Source of the DNA: Hyperoodon ampullatus
Lineage: Eukaryota; Chordata; Mammalia; Artiodactyla; Ziphiidae
Length of the DNA stretch: 64,000 bases
Assembly (NCBI GenBank): GCA_949752795.1
Contig: CATKHW010000390.1
Span: forward strand, 496,001 to 560,000
Reading direction: 5' to 3'
The position numbers were made by a program, and so were the translations under genes. The notes under the pieces were generated by a model that did not search any database, was not told the origin of the DNA, and saw nothing but the letters and a program-made list of their open reading frames with translations. Below, piece after piece: positions 52,167 to 64,000 of this stretch; the stretch's first letter is position 1; every line of letters starts with the position of its first letter.

Positions 52167-53906
52167 TTAGGCATTTGGACGGGCACATATCACTGTAATA
52201 TCCCGGCAGGAAGAAGAATTAACCAAATTCTCAGCCACCCACCGGGAACCAGTATAGGTCCTGAACCAAAATTTTGGACTTGCGGTCAGCTCACCAAAAA
52301 CGAGTTGAAAAATGGAGCTCAGGGGCACAGCAATTCAAAAACTGGCCGAGTAATAAAGGACAACTATCGTCCAAAAATCTGTTGAGGGAAGGCAATGAGG
52401 CGGACTTGAAAGCGAGGCAGAATAGCAGGAAACAGATTTCAAGAGGTACGTTGGAATCGCCTTTAAAGCACAGGAAGAGGGGTACAACTTCGACAATGAT
52501 GCACTTGGCCAAAAAGGGCGTATGCGTTTTCTCCTGAATATATTCAGGAGAAAACGCATACGCCCTTTTTGGCCAAGCAAGCAAGCGGGCAATGCAAATC
52601 TGCACTACAAAGAAGTATCACTTCCCACCGGTCAAAGGGGACATCCACAAAATGTGTAAGAACAAGAAAGGCAAGACAGGCCCTGGAGAACAGGGAGCCT
52701 TGTTATGCTGATGGGCGGGATGTAAATTGCCAACTGCCTCTCTGGAGGAGTGCATTCTGTTCCCTACAACAAGTAAAGAACAGAGCTACAGAGCCAAGGG
52801 CACTACCAGTCTAGGGAATATACCTTGGGAAAACTGAAAATCAATAAGACAGAGCCACCCCAAAATTTAGGGCTGCACTGCATACAAGGATCTCAACTTG
52901 GATACACCTTAAGTATCCCAGAAAATATAAACATGGTTCAAAAAATTGTGGTACTTACGTACGATGGAATATCCCTCAGCCATGAAATCAATGTCATAAG
53001 ACCAGTAGCAGCAAAATGGGTGGATTCAGGTACGATGATTCTAAGTGAAATAAGTCACACAGAAAAAGAAACTTATCATAAGATATCACTTATGAAGATC
53101 CTGTAAACATGGCTACACTTGAACTGAGTTAGGAAAGAGAACAGTGTCTCACATTTAGAAAACACTCTTATACCTGCTTAAGGGGGAAGGAGAGGTGGGG
53201 TGATGCATAAAACCAGAGTTTGATATAAGCACAGGTACCGTTCCAAAAACCAACTATGGAATAGACAAGACCTACACCGTCCTCAGCGAAAGGGACTCAA
53301 AACCCCATATTTCCCGCAGAGGAAAATATCTGACTAGTAAGAATCTTAAAACCTATGTATTGATATGTCTCCGTAAGGGAATCAAGTGTGTCTAGACTGG
53401 CATAAACATGGCAGCGAGAATCAGCTCAAACCCACTATAAAAAGGAATTTCAAAAACAAAACAAAAAAAACTGGGAAATTCTTTACAATTCCTTCAGTGT
53501 CTCTGATGAAAGCTGGAATGACCCTATCTACAACGACAGCTGGATGTGGCATAAGGAGGGACACTTGGGACTGAGACGATTGGTGAGATTGGGTGAGCAA
53601 ATGCAGACCCTTTAAAGCAATAATGCATGGCACCCATTCCATGGGTCCGAACTCTCCAGGTTGAAGGGAATATTACTACAGCTATAACATGTGCTGGAAA
53701 CCTAGGGAACGGACACACTGTGAATACGAAAGGTTTCTAAAACTCAACGAATAATCCCACTCCTGGTGCTCCGGTTTGACTTTCCGTCTGCTTTACTATC
53801 AACCTCCCAACTTGGAGAGACAGCCCCTTTAACCTCTTGGTTCGCACAGGTTGCCAATTTGGCAGAGGATGAAAGGGAAGAGGGAGAACCAATGAGAGAG
53901 TAGCTG
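52167..53906 (+). repeat. Monomer unit 31 (1740 bp), F haplotype with A8
   Basis: Palindrome at 52504-52577. F marks throughout, A8 tract, 'cagtgtc', 'tgtgctgg' and 'gaataatcccac'. Private: 'taatatcccgg' and 'ggggtacaac'. Closest to unit 36, 8696 bp downstream. Confidence 0.95.
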
Positions 53907-55645
53907 TTAGGCATTTGGACGGGCACATATCACTGTAATTTCCCGGCAGGAAGAAGAATTAACCAAATTCTCAGCCACCCACCGGGAACCAGTATAGGTC
54001 CTGAGCCAAAATTTTGGACTTGCGGTCAGCTCACCAAAAACGAGTTGAAAAATGGAGCTCAGGGGCACAGCAATTCACAAACTGGCCGAGTAATAAAGGA
54101 CAACTATCGTCCAAAAATCTGTTGAGGGAAGGCAACGAGGCGGACTTGAAAGCGAGGCAGAATAGCAGGAAACAGATTTCAAGAGGTACGTTGGAATCGC
54201 CTTTAAAGCACAGGAAGAGGGGCACAACTTCGACAATGATGCACTTGGCCAAAAAGGGCGTATGCGTTTTCTCCTGAATATATTCAGGAGAAAACGCATA
54301 CACCCTTTTTGGCCAAGCAAGCAAGCGGGCAATGCAAATCTGCACTACAAAGAAGTATCACTTCCCACCGTTCAAAAGGGACATCCACAAAATGTGTAAG
54401 AACAAGAAAGGCAAGACAGGCCCTGGAGAACAGGGAGCCTTGTTATGCTGATGGGCGGGATGTAAATTGCCAACTGCCTCTCTGGAGGAGTGCATTCTGT
54501 TCCCTAAAACAAGTAAAGAACAGAGCTACAGAGCCAAGGGCACTACCAGTCTAGGGAATATACCTTGGGAAAACTGAAAATCAATAAGACAGAGCCACCC
54601 TAAAATTTAGGGCTGCACTGCATACAAGGACCTCAACTTGGATACACCTTAAGTATCCCAGAAAATATAAACATGGTTCAAAAAATTGTGGTACTTACGT
54701 ACGATGGAATATCCCTCAGCCATGAAATCAATGTCATAAGACCAGTAGCAGCAAAATGGGTGGATTCAGGTACGATGATTCTAAGTGAAATAAGTCACAC
54801 AGAAAAAGAAACTTATCATAAGATATCACTTATGAAGATCCTGTAAACATGGCTACACTTGAACTGAGTTAGGAAAGAGAACAGTGTCTCACATTTAGAA
54901 AACACTCTTATACCTGCTTAAGGGGGAAGGAGAGGTGGGGTGATGCATAAAACCAGAGTTTGATATAAGCACAGGTACCGTTCCAAAAACCAACTATGGA
55001 ATAGACAAGACCTACACCGTCCTCAGTGAAAGGGACTCAAAACCCCATATTTCCCGCAGAGGAAAGTATCTGACTAGTAAGAATCTTAAAACCTATGTAT
55101 TGATATGTCTCCGTAAGGGAATCAAGTGTGTCTAGACTGGCATAAACATGGCAGCGAGAATCAGCTCAAACCCACTATAAAAAGGAATTTCAAAAACAAA
55201 ACAAAAAAACTGGGAAATTCTTTACAATTCCTTCAGGGTCTCTGATGAAAGCTGGATTGACCCTATCTACAACGACAGCTGGATGTGGCATAAGGAGGGA
55301 CACTTGGGACTGAGATGATTGGTGAGATTGGGTGAGCAAATGCAGACCCTTTAAAGCAATAATGCATGGCACCCATTCCATGGGTCCGAACTCTCCAGGT
55401 TGAAGGGAATATTACTACAGCTATAACATGTGCGGGAAACCTAGGGAACGGACACACTGTGAATACGAACGGTTTCTAAAACTCAACGCATAGTCCCTCT
55501 CCTGGTGCTCCGGTTTGACTTTCCGTCTGCTTTACTATCAACCTCCCAACTTGGAGAGACAGCCACTTTAACCTCTTGGTTCGCACAGGTTGCCAATTTG
55601 GCAGAGGATGAAAGGAAAGAGGGAGAACCAATGAGAGAGTAGCTG
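53907..55645 (+). repeat. Monomer unit 32 (1739 bp), unit 12 type
   Basis: Palindrome at 54244-54317, one mismatch at 54302. Shares 'cctgagcc', 'caccgttc', 'gaaagtatc', 'ggattgacc', 'gatgattgg', 'gaacggttt', 'gccacttt' and 'gaaaggaaag' with unit 12. T at 54601 ('ccaccctaaaa') creates a stop inside the +659 open stretch. Confidence 0.95.
54244..54317. repeat. 74-bp palindrome, unit 32, one arm mismatch
   Basis: A at 54302 ('catacaccc' for 'catacgccc') breaks one pair and removes one CpG from the right arm. Confidence 0.95.
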
Positions 55646-57384
55646 TTAGGCATTTGGACGGGCACATATCACTGTAATTTCCCGGCAGGAAGAAGAATAA
55701 ACCAAATTCTCAGCCACCCACCGGGAACCAGTATAGGTCCTGAACCAAAATTTTGGACTTGCGGTCAGCTCACCAAAAACGAGTTGAAAAATGGAGCTCA
55801 GGGGCACAGCAATTCACAAACTGGCTGAGTAATAAAAGACAACTATCGTCCAAAAATCTGTTGAGGGAAGGCAACGAGGCGGACTTGAAAGCGAGGCAGA
55901 ATAGCAGGAAACAGATTTCAAGAGGTACGTTGGAATCGACTTTAAAGCACAGGAAGAGGGGCACAACTTCGACAATGATGCACTTGGCCAAAAAGGGCGT
56001 ATGCGTTTTCTCCTGAATATATTCAGGAGAAAACGCATACGCCCTTTTTGGCCAAGCAAGCAAGCGGGCAATGCAAATCTGCACTACAAAGAAGTATCAC
56101 TTCCCACCGGTCAAAAGGGACATCCACAAAATGTGTAAGAACAAGAAAGGCAAGACAGGCCCTGGAGAACAGGGAGGCTTGTTATGCTGATGGGCGGGAT
56201 GTAAATTGCCAACTGCCTCTCTGGAGGAGTGCATTGTGTTCCCTAAAACAAGTAAAGAACAGAGCTACAGAGCCAAGGGCACTACCAGTCTAGGGAATAT
56301 ACCTTGGGAAAACTGAAAATCAATAAGACAGAGCCACCCCAAAATTTAGGGCTGCACTGCATACAAGGACCTCAACTTGGATACACCTTAAGTATCCCAG
56401 AAAATATAAACATGGTTCAAAAAATTTTGGTACTTACGTACGATGGAATATCCCTCAGCCATGAAATCAATGTCATAAGACCAGTAGCAGCAAAATGGGT
56501 GGATTCAGGTACGATGATTCTAAGTGAAATAAGTCACACAGAAAAAGAAACTTATCATAAGATATCACTTATGAAGATCCTGTAAACATGGCTACACTTG
56601 AACTGAGTTAGGAAAGAGAACAGTGTCTCACATTTAGAAAACACTCTTATACCTGCTTAAGGGGGAAGGAGAGGTGGGGTGATGCATAAAACCAGAGTTT
56701 GATATAAGCACAGGTACCGTTCCAAAAACCAACTATGGAATAGACAAGACCTACACCGTCCTCAGTGAAAGGGACTCAAAACCCCATATTTCCCGCAGAG
56801 GAAAATATCTGACTAGTAAGAATCTTAAAACCTATGTATTGATATGTCTCCGTAAGGGAATCAAGTGTGTCTAGACTGGCATAAACATGGCAGCGAGAAT
56901 CAGCTCAAACCCACTATAAAAAGGAATTTCAAAAACAAAACAAAAAAACTGGGAAATTCTTTACAATTCCTTCAGGGTGTCTGATGAAAGCTGGAATGAC
57001 CCTATCTACAACGACAGCTGGATGTGGCATAAGGAGGGACACTTGGGACTGAGAGGATTGGTGAGATTGGGTGAGCAAATGCAGACCCTTTAAAGCAATA
57101 ATGCATGGCACCCATTCCATGGGTCCGAACTCTCCAGGTTGAAGGGAATATTACTACAGCTTTAACATGTGCGGGAAACCTAGAGAACGGACACACTGTG
57201 AATACGAAAGGTTTCTAAAACTCAAAGAATAGTCCCTCTCCTGGTGCTCCGGTTTGACTTTCCGTCTGCTTTACTATCAACCTCCCAACTTGGAGAGACA
57301 GCCCCTTTAACCTCTTGGTTCGCACAGGTTGCCAATTTGGCAGAGGATGAAAGGGAAGAGGGAGAACCAATGAGAGAGTAGCTG
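55646..57384 (+). repeat. Monomer unit 33 (1739 bp)
   Basis: Palindrome at 55983-56056. Begins like unit 13 ('gaataaacc', 'atcgacttt') but lacks 'ggcaggatag'. Private: 'ctggctgag', 'ataaaagac', 'gggaggctt', 'gggtgtctg'. The 3' half ('gagaggattgg', 'gctttaacatg', 'ctcaaagaat') is nearly the same as in unit 34. Confidence 0.95.
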
Positions 57385-59123
57385 TTAGGCATTTGGACGG
57401 GCACATATCACTGTAATTTCCCGGCAGGAAGAAGAATTAACCAAATTCTCAGCCACCCACCGGGAACCAGTATAGGTCCTGAGCCAAAATTTTGGACTTG
57501 CGGTCAGCTCACCAAAAACGAGTTGAAAAATGGAGCTCAGGGGCACAGCAATTCACAAACTGGCCGAGTAATAAAGGACAACTATCGTCCAAAAATCTGT
57601 TGAGGGAAGGCAACGAGGCGGACTTGAAAGCGAGGCAGAATAGCAGGAAACAGATTTCAAGAGGTACGTTGGAATCGCCTTTAAAGCACAGGAAGAGGGG
57701 CACAACTTCGACAATGATGCACTTGGCCAAAAAGGGCGTATGCGTTTTCTCCTGAATATATTCAGGAGAAAACGCATACGCCCTTTTTGGCCAAGCAAGC
57801 AAGCGGGCAATGCAAATCTGCACTACAAAGAAGTATCACTTCCCACCGGTCAAAGGGGACATCCACAAAATGTGTAAGAACAAGAAAGGCAAGACAGGCC
57901 CTGGAGAACAGGGAGCCTTGTTATGCTGATGGGCGGGATGTAAATTGCCAACTGCCTCTCTGGAGGAGTGCATTCTGTTCCCTACAACAAGTAAAGAACA
58001 GAGCTACAGAGCCAAGGGCACTACCAGTGTAGGGAATATACCTTGGGAAAACTGAAAATCAATAAGACAGAGCCACCCCAAAATTTAGGGCTGCAGTGCA
58101 TACAAGGATCTCAACTTGGATACACCTTAAGTATCCCAGAAAATATAAACATGGTTCAAAAAATTGTGGTACTTACGTACGATGGAATATCCCTCAGCCA
58201 TGAAATCAATGTCATAAGACCAGTAGCAGCAAAATGGGTGGATTCAGGTACGATGATTCTAAGTGAAATAAGTCACACAGAAAAAGAAACTTATCATAAG
58301 ATATCACTTATGAAGATCCTGTAAACATGGCTACACTTGAACTGAGTTAGGAAAGAGAACAGTGTCTCACATTTAGAAAACACTCTTATACCTGCTTAAG
58401 GGGGAAGGAGAGGTGGGGTGATGCATAAAACCAGAGTTTGATATAAGCACAGGTACCGTTCCAAAAACCAACTATGGAATAGACAAGACCTACGCCGTCC
58501 TCAGTGAAAGGGACTCAAAACCCCATATTTCCCGCAGAGGAAAATATCTGACTAGTAAGAATCTTAAAACCTATGTATTGATATGTCTCCGTAAGGGAAT
58601 CAAGTGTGTCTAGACTGGCATAAACATGGCAGCGAGAATCAGCTCAAACCCACTATAAAAAGGAATTTCAAAAACAAAACAAAAAAACTGGGAAATTCTT
58701 TACAATTCCTTCAGGGTCTCTGATGAAAGCTGGAATGACCCTATCTACAACGACAGCTGGATGTGGCATAAGGAGGGACACTTGGGACTGAGAGGATTGG
58801 TGAGATTGGGTGAGCAAATGCAGACCCTTTAAAGCAATAATGCATGGCACCCATTCCATGGGTCCGAACTCTCCAGGTTGAAGGGAATATTACTACAGCT
58901 TTAACATGTGCGGGAAACCTAGAGAACGGACACACTGTGAATACGAAAGGTTTCTAAAACTCAAAGAATAGTCCCTCTCCTGGTGCTCCGGTTTGACTTT
59001 CCGTCTGCTTTACTATCAACCTCCCAACTTGGAGAGACAGCCCCTTTAACCTCTTGGTTCGCACAGGTTGCCAATTTGGCAGAGGATGAAAGGGAAGAGG
59101 GAGAACCAATGAGAGAGTAGCTG
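57385..59123 (+). repeat. Monomer unit 34 (1739 bp), mosaic
   Basis: Palindrome at 57722-57795. The 5' half matches the mosaic type of unit 29 ('gcaacgagg' then 'tcaaagggg', 'agtgtaggg', ctgcag). The 3' half matches unit 33. Private: 'ctacgccgtcc'. Confidence 0.95.
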
Positions 59124-60862
59124 TTAGGCATTTGGACGGGCACATATCACTGTAATTTCCCGGCAGGAAGAAGAATTAACCAAATTCTCAGCCACCCACC
59201 GGGAACCAGTATAGGTCCTGAGCCAAAATTTTGGACTTGCGGTCAGCTAAACAAAAACGAGTTGAAAAATGGAGCTCAGGGGCACAGCAATTCACAAACT
59301 GGCCGAGTAATAAAGGACAACTATCGTCCAAAAATCTGTTGAGGGAAGGCAACGAGGCGGACTTGAAAGCGAGGCAGAATAGCAGGAAACAGATTTCAAG
59401 AGGTACGTTGGAATCGCCTTTAAAGCACAGGAAGAGGGGCACAACTTCGACAATGATGCACTTGGCCAAAAAGGGCGTATGCGTTTTCTCCTGAATATAT
59501 TCAGGAGAAAACGCATACGCCCTTTTTGGCCAAGCAAGCAAGCGGGCAATGCAAATCTGCACTACAAAGAAGTATCACTTCCCACCGGTCAAAGGGGACA
59601 TCCACAAAATGTGTAAGAACAAGAAAGGCAAGACAGGCCCTGGAGAACAGGGAGCCTTGTTATGCTGATGGGCGGGATGTAAATTGCCAACTGCCTCTCT
59701 GGAGGAGTGCATTCTGTTCCCTAAAACAAGTAAAGAACAGAGCTACAGAGCCAAGGGCACTACCAGCGTAGGGAATATACCTTGGGAAAACTGAAAATCA
59801 ATAAGACAGAGCCACCCCAAAATTTAGGGCTGCAGTGCATACAAGGATCTCAACTTGGATACACCTTAAGTATCCCAGAAAATATAAACATGGTTCAAAA
59901 AATTGTGGTACTTACGTACGATGGAATATCCCTCAGCCATGAAATCAATGTCATAAGACCAGTAGCAGCAAAATGGGTGGATTCAGGTACGATGATTCTA
60001 AGTGAAATAAGTCACACAGAAAAAGAAACTTATCATAAGATATCTCTTATGAAGATCCTGTAAACATGGCTACACTTGAACTGAGTTAGGAAAGAGAACA
60101 GTGTCTCACATTTAGAAAACACTCTTATACCTGCTTAAGGGGGAAGGAGAGGTGGGGTGATGCATAAAACCAGAGTTTGATATAAGCACAGGTACCGTTC
60201 CAAAAACCAACTATGGAATAGACAAGACCTACACCGTCCTCAGTGAAAGGGACTCAAAACCCCATATTTCCCGCAGAGGAAAATATCTGACTAGTAAGAA
60301 TCTTAAAACCTATGTATTGATATGTCTCTGTAAGGGAATCAAGTGTGTCTAGACTGGCATAAACATGGCAGCGAGAATCAGCTCAAACCCACTATAAAAA
60401 GGAATTTCAAAAACAAAACAAAAAAACTGGGAAATTCTTTACAATTCCTTCAGGGTCTCTGATGAAATCTGGAATGACCCTATCTACAACGACAGCTGGA
60501 TGTGGCATAAGGAGGGACACTTGGGACTGAGACGATTGGTGAGATTGGGTGAGCAAATGCAGACCCTTTAAAGCAATAATGCATGGCACCCATTCCATGG
60601 GTCCGAACTCTCCAGGTTGAAGGGAATATTACTACAGCTATAACATGTGCAGGAAACCTAGAGAACGGACACACTGTGAATACGAAAGGTTTCTAAAACT
60701 CAACGCATAGTCCCTCTCCTGGTGCTCCGGTTTGACTTTCCGTCTGCTTTACTATCAACCTCCCAACTTGGAGAGACAGCCCCTTTAACCTCTTGGTTCG
60801 CACAGGTTGCCAATTTGGCAGAGGATGAAAGGGAAGAGGGAGAACCAATGAGAGAGTAGCTG
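59124..60862 (+). repeat. Monomer unit 35 (1739 bp), mosaic
   Basis: Palindrome at 59461-59534. Mosaic type as in units 29 and 34, with private 'agctaaac', 'agcgtaggg' and 'atctcttatg'. The 3' end ('ctctgtaag', 'gaaatctgg', 'tgtgcagg') matches unit 29 rather than unit 34. Confidence 0.95.
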
Positions 60863-62602
60863 TTAGGCATTTGGACGGGCACATATCACTGTAATTTCCC
60901 GGCAGGAAGAAGAATTAACCAAATTCTCAGCCACCCACCGGGAACCAGTATAGGTCCTGAACCAAAATTTTGGACTTGCGGTCAGCTCACCAAAAACGAG
61001 TTGAAAAATGGAGCTCAGGGGCACAGCAATTCAAAAACTGGTCGAGTAATAAAGGACAACTATCGTCCAAAAATCTGTTGAGGGAAGGCAATGAGGCGGA
61101 CTTGAAAGCGAAGCAGAATAGCAGGAAACAGATTTCAAGAGGTACGTTGGAATCGCCTTTAAAGCACAGGAAGAGGGGCACAACTTCGACAATGATGCAC
61201 TTGGCCAAAAAGGGCGTATGCGTTTTCTCCTGAATATATTCAGGAGAAAACGCATACGCCCTTTTTGGCCAAGCAAGCAAGCGGGCAATGCAAATCTGCA
61301 CTACAAAGAAGTATCACTTCCCACCGGTCAAAGGGGACATCCACAAAATGTGTAAGAACAAGAAAGGCCAGACAGGCCCTGGAGAACAGGGAGCCTTGTT
61401 ATGCTGATGGGCGGGATGTAAATTGCCAACTGCCTCTCTGGAGGAGTGCATTCTGTTCCCTACAACAAGTAAAGAACAGAGCTACAGAGCCAAGGGCACT
61501 ACCAGTCTAGGGAATATACCTTGGGAAAACTGAAAATCAATAAGACAGAGCCACCCCAAAATTTAGGGCTGCACTGCATACAAGGATCTCAACTTGGATA
61601 CACCTTAAGTATCCCAGAAAATATAAACATGGTTCAAAAAATTGCGGTACTTACGTACGATGGAATATCCCTCAGCCATGAAATCAATGTCATAAGACCA
61701 GTAGCAGCAAAATGGGTGGATTCAGGTACGATGATTCTAAGTGAAATAAGTCACACAGAAAAAGAAACTTATCATAAGATATCACTTATGAAGATCCTGT
61801 AAACATGGCTACACTTGAACTGAGTTAGGAAAGAGAACAGTGTCTCACATTTAGAAAACACTCTTATACCTGCTTAAGGGGGAAGGAGAGGTGGGGTGAT
61901 GCATAAAACCAGAGTTTGATATAAGCACAGGTACCGTTCCAAAAACCAACTATGGAATAGACAAGACCTACACCGTCCTCAGCGAAAGGGACTCAAAACC
62001 CCATATTTCCCGCAGAGGAAAATATCTGACTAGTAAGAATCTTAAAACCTATGTATTGATATGTCTCCGTAAGGGAATCAAGTGTGTCTAGACTGGCATA
62101 AACATGGCAGCGAGAATCAGCTCAAACCCACTATAAAAAGGAATTTCAAAAACAAAACAAAAAAAACTGGGAAATTCTTTACAATTCCTTCAGTGTCTCT
62201 GATGAAAGCTGGAATGACCCTATCTACAACGACAGCTGGATGTGGCATAAGGAGGGACACTTGGGACTGAGAGGATTGGTGAGATTGGGTGAGCAAATGC
62301 ACACCCTTTAAAGCAATAATGCATGGCACCCATTCCATGGGTCCGAACTCTCCAGGTTGAAGGGAATATTACTACAGCTATAACATGTGCTGGAAACCTA
62401 GGGAACGGACACACTGTGAATACGAAAGGTTTCTAAAACTCAACGAATAATCCCACTCCTGGTGCTCCGGTTTGACTTTCCGTCTGCTTTACTATCAACC
62501 TCCCAACTTGGAGAGACAGCCCCTTTAACCTCTTGGTTCGCACAGGTTGCCAATTTGGCAGAGGATGAAAGGGAAGAGGGAGAACCAATGAGAGAGTAGC
62601 TG
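60863..62602 (+). repeat. Monomer unit 36 (1740 bp), F haplotype with A8
   Basis: Palindrome at 61200-61273. F marks, A8 tract, 'tgtgctgg' and 'gaataatcccac' as in unit 31. Private: 'actggtcg', 'gcgaagcag', 'aaaggccag' and 'attgcggtac'. It also has 'gagaggattgg' and 'tgcacacc'. Confidence 0.95.
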
Positions 62603-64000
62603 TTAGGCATTTGGACGGGCACATATCACTGTAATTTCCCGGCAGGAAGAAGAATTAACCAAATTCTCAGCCACCCACCGGGAACCAGTATAGGTCCTGA
62701 GCCAAAATTTTGGACTTGCGGTCAGCTCACCAAAAACGAGTTGAAAAATGGAGCTCAGGGGCACAGCAATTCACAAACTGGCCGAGTAATAAAGGACAAC
62801 TATCGTCCAAAAATCTGTTGAGGGAAGGCAACGAGGCGGACTTGAAAGCGAGGCAGAATAGCAGGAAACAGATTTCAAGAGGTACGTTGGAATCGCCTTT
62901 AAAGCACAGGAAGAGGGGCACAACTTCGACAATGATGCACTTGGCCAAAAAGGGCGTATGCGTTTTCTCCTGAATATATTCAGGAGAAAACGCATACGCC
63001 CTTTTTGGCCAAGCAAGCAAGCGGGCAATGCAAATCTGCACTACAAAGAAGTATCACTTCCCACCGTTCAAAAGGGACATCCACAAAATGTGTAAGAACA
63101 AGAAAGGCAAGACAGGCCCTGGAGAACAGGGAGCCTTTTTATGCTGATGGGCGGGATGTAAATTGCCAACTGCCTCTCTGGAGGAGTGCATTCTGTTCCC
63201 TAAAACAAGTAAAGAACAGAGCTACAGAGCCAAGGGCACTACCAGTCTAGGGAATATACCTTGGGAAAACTGAAAATCAATAAGACAGAGCCACCCCAAA
63301 ATTTAGGGCTGCACTGCATACAAGGACCTCAACTTGGATACACCTTAAGTATCCCAGAAAATATAAACATGGTTCAAAAAATTGTGGTACTTACGTACGA
63401 TGGAATATCCCTCAGCCATGAAATCAATGTCATAAGACCAGTAGCAGCAAAATGGGTGGATTCAGGTACGATGATTCTAAGTGAAATAAGTCACACAGAA
63501 AAAGAAACTTATCATAAGATATCACTTATGAAGATCCTGTAAACATGGCTACACTTGAACTGAGTTAGGAAAGAGAACAGTGTCTCACATTTAGAAAACA
63601 CTCTTATACCTGCTTAAGGGGGAAGGAGAGGTGGGGTGATGCATAAAACCAGAGTTTGATATAAGCACAGGTACCGTTCTAAAAACCAACTATGGAATAG
63701 ACAAGACCTACACCGTCCTCAGTGAAAGGGACTCAAAACCCCATATTTCCCGCAGAGGAAAATATCTGACTAGTAAGAATCTTAAAACCTATATATTGAT
63801 ATGTCTCCGTAAGGGAATCAAGTGTGTCTAGACTGGCATAAACATGGGAGCGAGAATCAGCTCAAACCCACTATAAAAAGGAATTTCAAAAACAAAACAA
63901 AAAAACTGGGAAATTCTTTACAATTCCTTCAGGGTCTCTGATGAAATCTGGAATGACCCTATCTACAACGACAGCTGGATGTGGCATAAGGAGGGACACT
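62603..64000 (+). repeat. Monomer unit 37, partial (1398 bp, cut by window edge)
   Basis: Palindrome at 62940-63013. The first half resembles unit 32 ('cctgagcc', 'caccgttc'). The later part has A at 63793 ('tatatattg'), G at 63848 ('tgggagcg') and 'gaaatctgg', the combination seen in unit 10. Private: 'gcctttttatg', 'ccgttctaaa'. Confidence 0.95.

Larger units (their letters stand above)
1..64000. repeat. Tandem satellite array, ~1739-bp monomer, 36 full units plus one partial
   Basis: The word 'ttaggcattt' (once 'ttacgcattt') recurs at 1, 1740, 3479, 5218, 6957, 8696 and so on to 62603, always in the same orientation. Everything between matches from unit to unit, with a few percent substitution or less. 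Full units are 1738, 1739 or 1740 bp; all length changes I found are single-base indels. Each unit holds, in order: a 12-bp palindrome near +100, a 74-bp perfect palindrome near +338, an open stretch near +659 to +940, a TATA-like word near +1270, an A-rich tract near +1286 and a 13-bp interrupted palindrome near +1685. No foreign insertion is seen. I do not recognise the family; function and taxon are unknown. The array runs off both ends of the window. Confidence 0.99.
45211..64000 (+). repeat. Block C: rearranged monomers outside the 13-unit order
   Basis: From 45248 the sequence stops tracking the 13-mer. Units 27 and 28 resemble units 12 and 13 rather than units 1 and 2. Units 29, 31 and 32 then resemble units 34, 36 and the first half of 37, at a spacing of 8696 bp (five monomers). 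Units 33 and 34 share a nearly identical 3' half, a one-monomer step. Several monomers are mosaics of haplotypes seen in block A. This is the expected pattern for array DNA reshaped by unequal exchange and gene conversion rather than by whole-block copying. Confidence 0.8.

Overview
The whole 64-kb window is one uninterrupted head-to-tail satellite (macrosatellite-type) array. I see 36 complete monomers of 1738-1740 bp plus a 1398-bp partial one at the right edge. No unique sequence, transposon insertion, RNA gene or credible protein-coding gene interrupts it. All open frames are short (about 125 codons or fewer), recur once per monomer because the DNA is repeated, lie on both strands, and mostly depend on non-ATG starts. 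I annotate none of them as genes. The gene-free, kilobase-scale array with higher-order structure points to a multicellular eukaryote's nuclear genome, probably a long-read assembly of heterochromatin or a similar region. The taxon cannot be fixed from sequence alone. The unit length is close to what I recall for the roughly 1.75-kb common cetacean satellite, but I could not test that.

Layout. (1) Block A (1-22605) is a higher-order repeat of 13 distinguishable monomers. (2) Block B (22606-45210) is a directly adjacent copy of the same 13 monomers. It has the same length, and I found only two substitutions (2946/25551 and 4507/27112), both private to block A. (3) Block C (45211-64000, units 27-37) leaves the 13-unit order. 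Its first two units resemble units 12-13 again, and later units follow an approximate five-monomer (8696-bp) period with mosaic monomers. Inside the 13-mer there are older nested two-monomer duplications (units 5-6/7-8 and 9-10/11-12).

The most striking element is a 74-bp inverted repeat with no spacer, present once in each of the 37 monomers. By eye it is perfect in 31 of them. Three monomers in block C (29, 34, 35) change variant haplotype inside a roughly 240-bp interval that contains this palindrome, so it may take part in recombination or gene conversion. Unit 2 (and its copy, unit 15) carries a 65-bp patch with seven clustered substitutions, which suggests conversion from a source outside the window.

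There is no gene network to describe. The biology on view is the birth, homogenisation and reshuffling of a satellite array. Unit boundaries are set arbitrarily at the repeated 'ttaggcattt' with which the window begins.
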